From: Termitomyces sp. T153
Lineage: Eukaryota; Basidiomycota; Agaricomycetes; Agaricales; Lyophyllaceae
Assembly: GCA_018296165.2 (NCBI GenBank)
Contig: JACKQL020000015.1
Location: forward strand, 806,001 to 870,000
DNA: 64,000 nucleotides
Direction: 5' to 3'
Below are positions 1 through 9,516 of this stretch, piece by piece. The notes under the pieces were generated by a model. That model was not told the origin of the DNA, did not search any database, and worked only from the letters and a program-made list of their open reading frames with translations. A program made the translations under genes and the position numbers. How positions within the stretch are numbered: position 1 is the first letter of the stretch; each line of letters starts with the position of its first letter.

Positions 1-103
1 GGACGATACGTGGGAACCCCGAAAGAACCTCGACAGGGCCCCCAACAAACTCCGGGACTTCCACCAACGGAATCCCGCCAAGCCCCGGAACCCCTGGGAC
101 TGA
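1..103 (+). CDS. Chromovirus polyprotein, C-terminal end (chromodomain tail), partial
   Basis: Reading from base 2 gives an open frame ending in TGA at 101-103. It contains the motif TWEPRKNL followed by LRDFHQRNP, which is the classic last part of an integrase-fused chromodomain (TWEP..NL..AP..L..FH..NP). In chromoviruses this domain guides integration into heterochromatin. Only about 33 residues are inside the window, so RT, RNase H and integrase cannot be checked. The assignment rests on this short but highly characteristic motif and on the LTR lying downstream in the same orientation. Confidence 0.8.
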   Translation, partial: DDTWEPRKNLDRAPNKLRDFHQRNPAKPRNPWD

Positions 104-465
104 CCCAACACAGATGGCAATAGTGGGCGTAACCCCCACCTCTGGGTTCACCAGGGATTCAACTCCCACCAATACTCTCCTACGTGTTTCCACTTACTCC
201 TCTCCTCACTCTATCTGAAATTCCCCACACTCAGCAGAAGGTCCGAAGACTGTATGGGAGCAAGTAGTATACAGGTATATACTCGAACAAGAAATGGGCA
301 GGGAACAGGTCAGTGACGGGGTCCGAATTCCCCTCACTCTCCCTCCTCCTCCAACCCCAACCCCGCTACCCTTCCCACCATGAACACCTCCAACTGTGCC
401 ACTACCGCCGCCAGGACCTCGGGTTGCCTGGGGAGCGGTTCCCCCACGTCCGTCGCTATCTCCCA

Positions 466-2029
466 TCACGCCCCGGGGTGTGCCGTCGCCCTCCGCCGAT
501 GCCCTGCCAACAGGCGCCCCATCTGCGTAACCCCTTGACCCAACTCCGGCGGAAGGTCCCCGGGCATCCTCGCCAACCCATCATGGATGGACCCCAGCGC
601 TGCCGACGCTCCATCGAGAAGGATGCGATGCTCCCAGGCCCAGTCTGTGGAACCCGAATCAGCGCTTAGGAGAAGAAAGCGGGAAGACCACTCACGAAGC
701 ACTCCTCGCCGGCCCGAGGCTGCCTCGTTAGCGAGCCACTCCTCCCGCCACCGCATCCTCTCCGCCGCCGCCCGGACTTCCCCAGCGCTGGAACCCTGCT
801 GAGTTTCCCGCACCCCTGAGCCTCCTGCCTGCTGCGTCGCCACCTCTGCCGCCTCCACTCGCGCCTGCAAATGCACCGTCCACACCTCCAACTCCTGCAG
901 ACGAGATAATCGCTCCACGGCAGTCCCGACGGCGACGTCCTTGTCTTTCCACGCCAGGTCCCGCTCCCTCCGAACCCCGTCCAACTCCCGTCGAGCCCCA
1001 TCCCTCTCCTCCCGTACCCCCTGAATCTCCTCCTCGCGTACGACCAACAACCGTTCCAAGCCCTCTACCCGACGCCGCAGATAGGCCTCCGCAACCGACC
1101 ACGACCTGTCCGCGGACTGCTCAACAGGGGCTCCGGACGTAGGGGAATACACCATGGAACCAGGGGGGCCCCCCATCACCTGCTCGCCCCGCGCCCGCTT
1201 ACTGGAACCTGCCTCGGGTGAAGGGGACGCCCTCCGTTTCCCTTTCTCCTGCCTGGAAGGGGCCCCCTCCTTCCGTCCACCCCGCGGAGGGCCCACCTTC
1301 ATGACAGGCGCGCTGACCCGTTCCCCTTCCCCAGCCCCGGAGCCCCTCCCCAACACCCTGCCCTTCCGTTCTTCCTCTAGCTGCGCTGCGACCCAATCCT
1401 GGTCCCACCCTTGCTCCGCCGCGACGCAAACGGCCCGCCAGCTCAGGGTGACGGAGCACTTCTCGTGCCACGAATGGCACGGAAGGCACACCGACGTGTC
1501 CCGCCGTACCCCCGACGCCGGTTCCTCAAACTCACACTGCTCCCCTCGTCGGGTACAAGACGCACACTGCAGGGGCATGTTAGTCCGGGAGACATGAAGC
1601 TAAGTGACCACTCACTGGAGCCGCCGCCTGACACCACTCGAGGGTGGGGGGACCCCTCGCCCGACCCACCGCCTCGGCAAACTGCTCCGGCGTCACCTCT
1701 GCCTGGACCACCCTCAAACCCTCTGGGACAAGCCGGACCACCCCCGGGCGAATGCCAGACTTGGAACGCGTAGAAGTGACCACGCCCACCGGGGGCTGCA
1801 TTGCATCCGCACCAGACAGTGGCCCTGAGGGACCAGCCACGGCCGCAGACAACTCTGCGAAGGGATGATCAGCGTCCTGGGGTACATGGAACGGGCGGCA
1901 CTCACAACTACGGTACATCGCCTCAACCCGACGGCGATCTCGGCGACCCTCCAAATCTTTGGAGGACGACGGCTGGGAAGGCGGGGACGGTGACCTAGAT
2001 GCTGTGAGAGAATAAGCTGAAGAAGACAT
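466..2029 (-). CDS. Antisense accessory gene in chromovirus: Zn2Cys6-like plus coiled-coil protein
   Basis: Two exons, 2029-1616 and 1566-466, give a 504-residue protein. The 49-bp intron has a GTGAGT donor, a CTAAC branch site and a CTGCAG acceptor, and joins the exons in phase 0. Residues 1-138 are Ser/Pro-rich and then basic. Exon 2 opens with two C-x2-C-x6-C blocks separated by 15 residues, close to the fungal Zn2Cys6 pattern but with a longer loop. A basic Ser/Pro/Arg stretch follows, then a long Glu/Arg-rich coiled coil (around residues 300-400). The gene lies opposite to the retroelement, between pol and the 3' LTR. I recognise the general type as frequent hypothetical proteins in agaricomycetes; its function is unknown. 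It may be a DNA-binding or particle-associated protein, but that is inference. Confidence 0.7.
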
Positions 2030-2150
2030 GGCAACAAGCTGGCGGACTCCTGGGTGCGCCCACCCCCTTTTAATAAGTTAAGAAGGGGCCCCTGACAAAC
2101 GGCGGCCGCACCTCGACTTCCTTCCCCATGCTGCCGCCGCTCGCTGTGGT

Positions 2151-2168
2151 TTGATCAATATTGATCAA
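2151..2168. promoter_or_regulatory. 18-bp perfect palindrome upstream of the antisense gene
   Basis: The sequence TTGATCAATATTGATCAA reads identically on both strands. It lies about 120 bp upstream of the antisense gene start and about 75 bp before the LTR. A further TTTGAT half-site follows immediately. Such a symmetrical site could bind a dimeric regulator, but nothing here proves it. A TATA-like TTATTAAAAG (minus strand, near 2070-2080) lies between it and the ATG. Confidence 0.4.
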
Positions 2169-2230
2169 CTTTGATTCCCATGCCCTACCGGTCCCCGACT
2201 CGCTCCCCGCGTCTCGAGGGTCTCAACGCT

Positions 2231-2243
2231 GAAGGGGGGGTGA
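2231..2243 (+). other. Polypurine tract of the chromovirus
   Basis: A purine run (GAAGGGGGGG) lies directly before the TG that starts the LTR. This is the usual position of the plus-strand priming site of LTR retrotransposons, and it confirms the left border of the 3' LTR. Confidence 0.65.
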
Positions 2244-3241
2244 TGTCACGACCCGCTCCCTAGCTCCCTAGACACTGCTCTCAACCCCTCCCAATTTCCC
2301 GCTTAACTCCCCGGGACCCCGCCCACACTTTCAATGCCCACACTGGACAACTCCGACGCTCCTCCGGCAAACCCCAACAGCAACTCCCTCTCCGTAGCCA
2401 TCAACACCCCCTTGAAACCTTCCCCCACCGTTCCTGGCCACGTCATACGTCCCCGACCCCCTACCCTAGTTTACCCGACCCGTCCCGGAGTGTCACAACG
2501 TCCCCGGAGCGGCCACGCCCCCAACTGATCCCATCAGAATACAGCCGCAGCCCGACCTTGGGTTGTACCCGACACCCGTCGACTCAGTACAGCTCCGTCG
2601 ACCCCCGCCATCATATCCGCCGCCTCAGAGGCACCCAGTAGTTGGTATATAAGTCATAGAATAACTCCTCGAACTTTAGTCTTGATATTACATTTTACCG
2701 GTTTCCTATGTTTTGTCTCTCGTCTCGTCTCTATTTCTGTTTCTAGGTTTCGAATCTATCTTTTCTCAGTCTCGTCTCGTCTCCGTCTCCTCTCGACTGT
2801 ACATATTTCCTTTGTTCCTCTGAAGTTCCCTTGCTCCCTACATCAGTACGAACTCCGCGCACGCGCCACGACCTGAACATTCCTAACGACAACTCTGGAC
2901 CTCGCTACCCGCTCGGCCCCAGAACCCACCAAGCCCCGGTAATCCCCTGTCCGACCCGACCCCGCCCCCCAACAGCCGAGAAGCTTCCGCCTACCCCGCA
3001 ACCTACTTGTGCGCCCACTAACTAGCCCTGACACCCGCCCTGGGTCAACAACCAGTACCTCCGGTCTTAGACCCCTCTGAATCACTCAGGACTTACTCGG
3101 GCCGCTATCCCTAGGGACCCCTCGCAAGCTTTCCCCACCTCCGCTCCAACTCCGGGCGCCTGGTTATAAACGCAGGACATCGCGTCCGCCTAGTAAGGAC
3201 TCGCCAGTGTACTGAGCCCCCGTCGTCAGCGGAACCTGACA
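2244..3241 (+). repeat. Chromovirus 3' LTR (copy A, CpG-rich)
   Basis: The 998-bp LTR begins TGTCACGACCC and ends GGAACCTGACA, giving the usual TG...CA termini. It contains the TATA-like TTGGTATATAAGTCATAGA near 2642, followed by a pyrimidine-rich leader, as in a promoter/R region. Two further copies, 60109-61254 and 62572-63575, align along their whole length but have most CpG changed to TpG or CpA. The target duplication cannot be verified because the 5' LTR is outside the window. Confidence 0.8.
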
Positions 3242-3618
3242 GAAGCAGTGTGGAAGGGGCAGCACTTGTCTGAATTACAGACAGAGAACCAGTGCAGCCT
3301 GAGGGCTGAAACTGGGACCAGCAGATAGGGAAAGCAAGGGAGAACAAAGGAAAACTATAAGGAGGGAGAATGGGACAGAGGGAGACAGGGACAGCCCCTG
3401 AAACTGGCAACTGCCAGTCATTCAAACTACATAATGAAGAAACCCAACCCATTAGTAATACTTACTGTTTAATAATTATTCTATTATTACTAGTTGGTAG
3501 CATTACATGATGCTACCTATAAAATATGGTTATTGTAATTATGTAAAGCAGCACCTTACTTCATACTTTGTAGACAGAATCAATTGACTGGTTTTGATTC
3601 ATGGAGCATGAACCATAA

Positions 3619-4455
3619 GTGGTGCAAACTGTAACAGAAACATTACAGACTGTTATGCATGCAATTCATTCTGTATGGATGAGGATAACAAACTTCACAT
3701 CCCATTCCTCACTCAGCTTCTTAGTGCAACCCCTTTTTTGTCAGGCACTAAGTGCAGTGCATTGTCTCAGTTTGTACTTTGCAAGAAACAGAAGGTCATA
3801 TGTCAGAACTGGAACTTTGGTATATGCTCATCTGATCCCTGCCCAGGAGGACACAGGCATTGCATTTCTTGAAAGTGCAACAGTTCTCACAAAGTTCAAA
3901 ATGTTGAAGAATGTTTCAAGAAACTCAACCAACAACAACAACAATATTGTTCAACATTGGGCAGCAGCAGCAAAAGCAGACAAAAAACAATCTTAGGATC
4001 CATAATCTTTGTGTATGGCAGGCTTCAAGAGACCTTTGGAAGAGAATGTTTCAAGAGAGCTGAGAATCTGTTGTGAATTTGTTTGAAACTTGGATGTAAT
4101 GTTTACTCCAATCTCACCATCAGCCTTGGACACCAAGTCAACACCCCCTCTTCCATTGCCACCACAGCATCTTCTAGACAACCTAGTCTATTGTACAATG
4201 TTAGAAGCATTGAAAAGCAACATAAAAGTAGAAACATCATTCAACATGAATCAATTTAAGAAATTACTTCATGATCATCCAAACCAATTTTTTGTTGATT
4301 CAGTAATGAGGAGTCTATGCAAAGGCTTCTGGTCATTTTCAGATGGTGCTGATTGGTTGTCCAATGAATACAATCCATTAGACAATTAATCATCAGAGGA
4401 ACTGGAGGCTATATGGGCTTTTTGTGATAAGGAACTCACAGCAGGAAAATTCTAG
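3619..4455 (+). pseudogene. Decayed retroelement-type protein with Cys/His knuckle and recombinase-like segment
   Basis: Around 3770-3925 one frame reads C-x2-WN-x-G-x-C with further Cys and His residues, then a TGA, then KCNSSH...C. This resembles the Cys/His knuckle of gag-like proteins next to integrase or recombinase genes in mushroom retroelements (often DIRS-like). At 4090-4455 a frame contains HPNQFFVDSV and LCKGFWSFSD, then an in-frame TAA at 4387, then EELEAIWAFC and a TAG. I associate this segment with the same protein family, from memory of family patterns only. Stops, frame changes and CpG loss show it is dead. Confidence 0.4.
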
Positions 4456-5379
4456 AGGTTTGAGTCACTCATTGAGACTCCCTCACATTGACCATTACTT
4501 CAGACTTGGAAAGGTCTAGCAGGACATTTGAATTGGCTTCTTGAAGTGCTGCCTTGGGGTCATCCAGCCCTCACTGAGACTCCACTGACTTGTTGGGCTT
4601 GAAGGGTCTGAAGAGCAATTACATCCTTCTGTGCACTTTGCCTCATTCCCTTGGACTGCAATCCCTTCCAGAGCACAGATGGCAAAGAGCTCTGACTTGA
4701 GCAGGACAATCTTGTTGTTATTGCCTGCTCCAGTACTATGGTCAGCTCTTTTAGTCCAGTTTGCCCATAGCTCCATCTGTCAAGGGACTGCTCTTACCAG
4801 ACCCTCTGATTGTTTTCTTTATTCTGAGCCTGCCATTCATTGTCAACCTCCCATCTTCAGGTCACAAGTACTTTCAACCAAGGGCTATCTTTTGAGTGTA
4901 TTTGTATGTGGTCAGGTGTTGTAAGTCTGGAAATTGAAGCCATTTACAATGGATTTCTGCTTTTGGATCAGATTCTGGATTTGGTTATTGTTGAGTGTTT
5001 TTTCCAGAAGCTCTAGAGTAAATTTTCCAAATGCTGGCATTGGGAATCCTTAGACTTGTTCTCTTTGGATCTCCTTCTGCCAAGTGAGTAGCTAGAACTC
5101 TGGAATTTCTTGTAGATGCTGAATAGACTTTGGATCTCCATTTGCCAGCTGTGTCATTGAGTCACAGCCTCCAAAGGTCGGCCTTACACAATCCAGGTTT
5201 GTGGTGCAGTGTGGTGCAGTGAGAAGTTAAAATTGGTCAGATACAGGGAACATCAAGCTTGACATTTATTGAGCTTCTTTTCCATATAAAAGCACTCAAG
5301 GTTCTTTCGATCAGTCCCAACTTTCAACTTGTGCCTGCTGTCATTCTTTGAAGGAGCAAATAATGGCAAGCATCTCTTT

Positions 5380-6671
5380 GTCATGTATCTTGTAGTTCTG
5401 TTCCACTGCATTGGGGCTTTTTGATCAAAAGGCTACAAGATGCTACTTCCACTCACATTCTCATCAAAGAGGCCAAGCTCCTCATATCAAGTATCAGGAC
5501 ACTCATTGCCTCATTGTGCACTGTCATGAGCACATTCAGCCCATCCAACCATGCTTATCACCTTAGCAACATTTCTGAATATCATCTTCCAGCCATCATC
5601 TAGTGCCAGCACTCATGCATTCTCAAGTTGAAAAAGGCTGTGTGTGCCTTTGCCATTGTGTATGATGCCTGCCAAAAGTTGGAAATGTGGACAGATTACA
5701 TGTATGTTTGCATTGGACAGGGAAATATGGATTTATTGTAGTTGACTTTTATGACGAACATGACTTTTACCTAGGTCTACCAAGGTGTATTCTTGTAATG
5801 TGACTTTAGCTATTATGTTGTAGCAGAGGTGGATATCAGAATTGTAACACTGTAACAAACAGTGTTAGCTCCAGGGCATGAGCTCTGTCAGTTGCACATC
5901 TCAGGATGAACACATTGTCATGTGTCCTATACCCTTCCCTGAAGCCATCCTGGGAGGGTGGTATTAGGTGGTATGCTGTGTACCAAGCAGTAATATGCTT
6001 ATGGATGATCAGAGTCATGAGTTGAAGTTCTCCAGTCCAATTGCACAGCAGCTCTCAGGATCTCATTTGCCTTTTCCCCTCTTGTGTTCTGCAACCAATG
6101 CTGCAGTCAGCCATGTGGTGATGGTGCCTCTAAACCCCCCAGGCATCTGTTCAGGAATACAGCTTGTCATTCTCAATTTCCTCCAGATCAGAAAATCAGA
6201 GTACTGGATCTTATCCAAGCCTGGAGCACTTGAGGCTGCAGCATGGTTATGCAAGTGCTCCTTGGCTTCCTCAATATCCTCTGTAATTGGGGTAGACAAT
6301 TATTGTTCTGCTGTGGTATCTTGTGTGTGATCTGGGATTGCTGCTGCAATTTTTTGGTCATAATGCAGCTTCTCCTTCACAAAGCATGCTGGGGTTGGTA
6401 CAATACAATGGAATTCATTCGCTTTTCATATGTATCACATAATATGTCCAGTGGAGTATCCAACTGAGTGAACTTGGTTCCCCTGATTTTCTTTGCTGCT
6501 GTCCAAAACTCCTTCTCTGAGGCTTCCATAATAGCCCTGTGGGCCAACTGTTTTTCTTATTGCAGATGAACAGTTTCTGTGTGCTTGTAATCTGGGTGCT
6601 TGCTCTCCCTCAGGTGTCTTCAGTTTATGCCTGAGTGGTTCATATATCACCTTATCCGTTGTGACGTTCAT
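5380..6671 (-). pseudogene. Tad1-like LINE reverse transcriptase remnant
   Basis: Reading the minus strand downwards, a pre-RT segment (EKEFWTAAKKIRG, ending KRMNS) lies near 6420-6540. Next comes a segment with TPITEDIEEAKEHL and SSAPGLDKIQYSDF (6063-6299), which matches the start of a LINE RT domain. Then follows a block with LIIHKHITAW and SQDGFREGYRTHDNVFILRC (5836-6018), matching RT motifs around the QNGFR box. Frames change and stops occur between these blocks, and the YxDD motif is not recognisable. Weaker traces may continue to about 4500. The fragment is an inactive, CpG-depleted relic. Confidence 0.65.
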
Positions 6672-6853
6672 TCTCTGTCCTTAATATGTTTCCTCTTCCA
6701 ACTAAGTATATGTAACTTGGGAATCAGAGTCATCAGAGGTGTTTCAGTGTGAAACGAAAAACGAACGAGTTCAAACGAAAAGCGAACGAAAGTTCAAATT
6801 ATGAGGCGTTATTTGCTTCTGATTGTACTGACCACCAAAAGTTTGCCTCAACC

Positions 6854-7741
6854 ATGGACATGGACTCGCCCATGGACACGATTGTTCGTGGAACTGTAAT
6901 AACATGCAAGTCCGTCTTCAGATAGACCATCCGAGCATGTGAAATGGGGCTCACCAATATCTCTCTGACAGCAGGAATTTGTGTATTTGCTACCGGGCTA
7001 TATGGTATTGCCAAACGAAGTCCTCAGTATCCCCTAATGGCTATAGCTGCTGGGGTGAACAGCGGAGTGACAGCATGCAGTTTTTTTGGTGGGGTCTTGA
7101 TCATGCTCTGCTTCGAAAGGCTGGATGATTAATCTCAGCTTTCCCCAGCACTTCGTGAAATTGTAATTTCTCCGCTTCTTGTCAACACACTACCTTGGCC
7201 ACAGTATTCTCGCAGACGACACGACCTCGGAATAAGCCACCCTAATGACTGGCCCACGGATACTCCAACTTGGTCAGACTTGCGACAACATAACACATTG
7301 GACAGCGGGTTGAGTGGGGCCATTGCTGGTGGTGTTCTACGGGGTTGGAAATGTGTGTACTTTTTACAAAAGCAGTATCAGGATCTTATGAGTTGACCTG
7401 CAGCTGGTCCTCGAGCTATTCTACCGGGTATGCTGACCATTGGCGCGGTATGCACGCTTCTTCAGTTGGCATACAACGAAGCAACTGTAAGCAGACTACG
7501 ATACATCTCTGGCCTTAAGGTAAAGGCCCCTGCAAACGAGGCACCTGCAGCACCAGCACCTAGATCTAAAACGGCGTCGGAGCGCTTCTTGACTCTAATT
7601 GGGGTACATCAAGTCACCGAGGAGGAGTACCTAGAGAAAATGAAGGCGACCAGGGATAGACATTTGCGGAGGATAGCGGAACTTGAACAACAACTCGCAA
7701 CAGAAAAAGCTCAGGAAAAGAGCAAAGACCCATCAGCATAA
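6854..7741 (+). CDS. Tim17/Tim22/Tim23-family mitochondrial membrane protein (start uncertain, possible in-frame stop)
   Basis: Exons 6854(or 6944)-7088, 7149-7352 and 7404-7741 join well. Introns are 60 and 51 bp (GTGGGG...CCCCAG and GTGTGT...CTGCAG). The product has a hydrophobic N-terminal helix, an FFALREIVISPLL segment, then GAIAGGVLRGWKSGPRAILPG and a following hydrophobic stretch, typical of the Gly-rich Tim17-type helices of inner-membrane translocase and related proteins. A charged coiled C-terminus follows. Reading from the ATG at 6854, the frame is contiguous except for a TAG at 6923-6925. Either this is a nonsense mutation, a very short 42-bp intron removes it, or translation starts at 6944. 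The family call is solid; the exact member is not. Confidence 0.65.
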
Positions 7742-7828
7742 GTACTACATCCAGAATACTGATATACTAATATAGATCAACATTTCACCGTCTCGGAGGC
7801 AGATCATGCAGCTTGTTATCAATGGGTG

Positions 7829-9222
7829 TTATGGCTTTTTTCCCCATATTTCTATGATGCCTTTGCCTTCAGCTGTAAGACCACCAACCGCGATTCTTTT
7901 GTCATCTACGATAAGAGCATTGACTTTTTTAACACTCTGCGTCTCCTGTTGCCATATTTTGTCCAACGAGACACTGCCTTCATTGTGATCATGAACAATT
8001 TGATAGCGTGTCATGACTCCCAGCAAGGTGGATACTGTCAAGTTGCCCGAATCTTCAAAAGCTCTATCGACGATGAGTTGTGAAAAGGTTACCCAACAGA
8101 ATGAAAGCACTTACAGTGCCACCAAGGGTCCTTCTGCAACTTTTGTGATGATTTCCTCCTCAACATTCAGCCCATCCCACTTTCTGCTACGCTTCTTGCC
8201 TCCACTCTCCTTGCCTTTTGGTGCTTTGTAGCCGCCGCATCCTATTAGTAGTCGACCGTCCGCGGTCCCAGCTGCTATGATGCCTGTTGATGATATCGCG
8301 ATCGACACAACGAAAGGTGGAGACAGTGTCACGTCACCAACGACCTCGGCTGAAAGAAGGAGACTGAAAAAGGAATCTCGGTGGTCAGGAGCAGGTCAAC
8401 ATACGAATCTTACGCGTTGACAGAATTTTTCCCTCGTGATAGTCATAGTGTAGGAGGGCCGTGTCGTACCCGCCGCTCACAAGCTCCCTGGGACGATCAG
8501 GAATGAACCTGATGCAACCACATATCTGTTACCGTAGCTCAGATTGAGAAAAATAAACTTTCGAACCAAAAAATCACGCACACTCTCATGTTTTGACTTC
8601 ATTTTCCAAACAGCTTTTGTAGCAAGCTCAACAATACCAACAGCACCAGAGTCCAAAGTGAACCCTATATGTGTTTTATTTGCATTCAGTGCGATCTAGC
8701 TGAGCTCAGTTAGTGCGATGAAGCGCGATGCAATACGGACTTCGCACCTCGTTCAACTCGTCATTCTCCTGGTCGGGAGATGAGACGTCGACTACTAGCA
8801 ACGCATCATCCGCTATCTGTATGATCTTCGGGGAGTCCATTCTAAATTTCATGATCTAAGCAGAGTTTAGGCATATACTATGAGACAGGTAACTGGACGT
8901 ACGCGTCGTCCGCTGGCTAGCCAAACATCTGGTAGTTCTGATCCAAGTCTTTTCAAGCATACAAGTGAGGAGATCTCCTCGCCTAGTCCACGGATGGCCC
9001 TGATAACTTTGAATGAGTTGAGGTCATAGACGCGAAGCGAGCCATCGTCTAATAAGTTGTCGAATAAATGTTGCCCGACCAAAAGTGAAAAACGAAGCAA
9101 GTACCTGAACCCGCAGATAGATGCCCTGCGTGGTCGAACGCCAGAGACGATACATGTGCAGGGGTGTGGAGCGCACGTTGTAGAGAATACCATTCACTAG
9201 GCTCAAAAGGCTTCGAGGCCAT
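7829..9222 (-). CDS. WDR53-like WD40 repeat protein
   Basis: Seven exons (9222-9105, 9048-8903, 8855-8748, 8695-8582, 8525-8414, 8349-8115, 8063-7829) join in phase to 355 residues, nearly the length I know for WDR53. Repeats are visible as HLSAGSDDGSLRVYDL, then ALNANKTHIGFTLDSG, then FIPDRPRELVSGGYDT, then STGIIAAGTADGRLLIG, with a C-terminal IIEIWGK. A Lys/Gly-rich insert (GKESGGKKRSRK) lies late, as in WDR53. Such proteins act as scaffolds; the partners of this one are unknown. It lies head-to-tail behind AHA1, with 294 bp between them. An exon-like open stretch on the same strand (about 9375-9465) lies upstream and remains unexplained. Confidence 0.75.
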
Positions 9223-9516
9223 TTGTACGTTCACCTTCCAGATGTTTGGCTCGCTTCCAATTGAATACACTTGAGTAAATTTATGTATGTATTGTAAAGC
9301 TTGTCGATCGACAGGGTTGACAAGAACCGATCACTGCTGATACACTTTATATTTATATCCTTCTCCTTACATTCTTCTATGGCTTGTACATGAGGACTAG
9401 CGCGGACTTCGTCTTCCACCCCAAATCCCAGCAGAACATCAGACTCTAAAGCTCTGAGCCCAACCTGGAAAACAAAAAACGAAAACATACTGAATCAATG
9501 ATTTATTCACGAGCAA

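Larger units (their letters stand above)
1..3241 (+). mobile_element. 3' part of a Ty3/Gypsy chromovirus retrotransposon
   Basis: The window opens inside this element. On the plus strand it contains, in order, the end of the polyprotein, about 360 bp of untranslated sequence, a region occupied by an antisense gene, a purine tract and the 3' LTR. The order of polyprotein end, polypurine tract and LTR fixes the element as plus-strand. CpG dinucleotides are abundant throughout, unlike the related copy at the right edge of the window, which suggests a recent insertion. The 5' LTR, gag and most of pol lie outside the window, so activity cannot be judged. Confidence 0.85.
3242..6730. repeat. CpG-depleted island of old repeat remnants
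   Basis: From the base after LTR A to about 6730 the sequence is almost free of CpG, in sharp contrast to the chromovirus on its left and the genes on its right. It holds a gag/recombinase-like fragment on the plus strand and a LINE fragment on the minus strand, both with in-frame stops. An 8-bp inverted repeat (GGTAGCAT / ATGCTACC, 3496-3517) sits in the AT-rich part near 3450-3560. No intact gene is visible. Confidence 0.65.
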
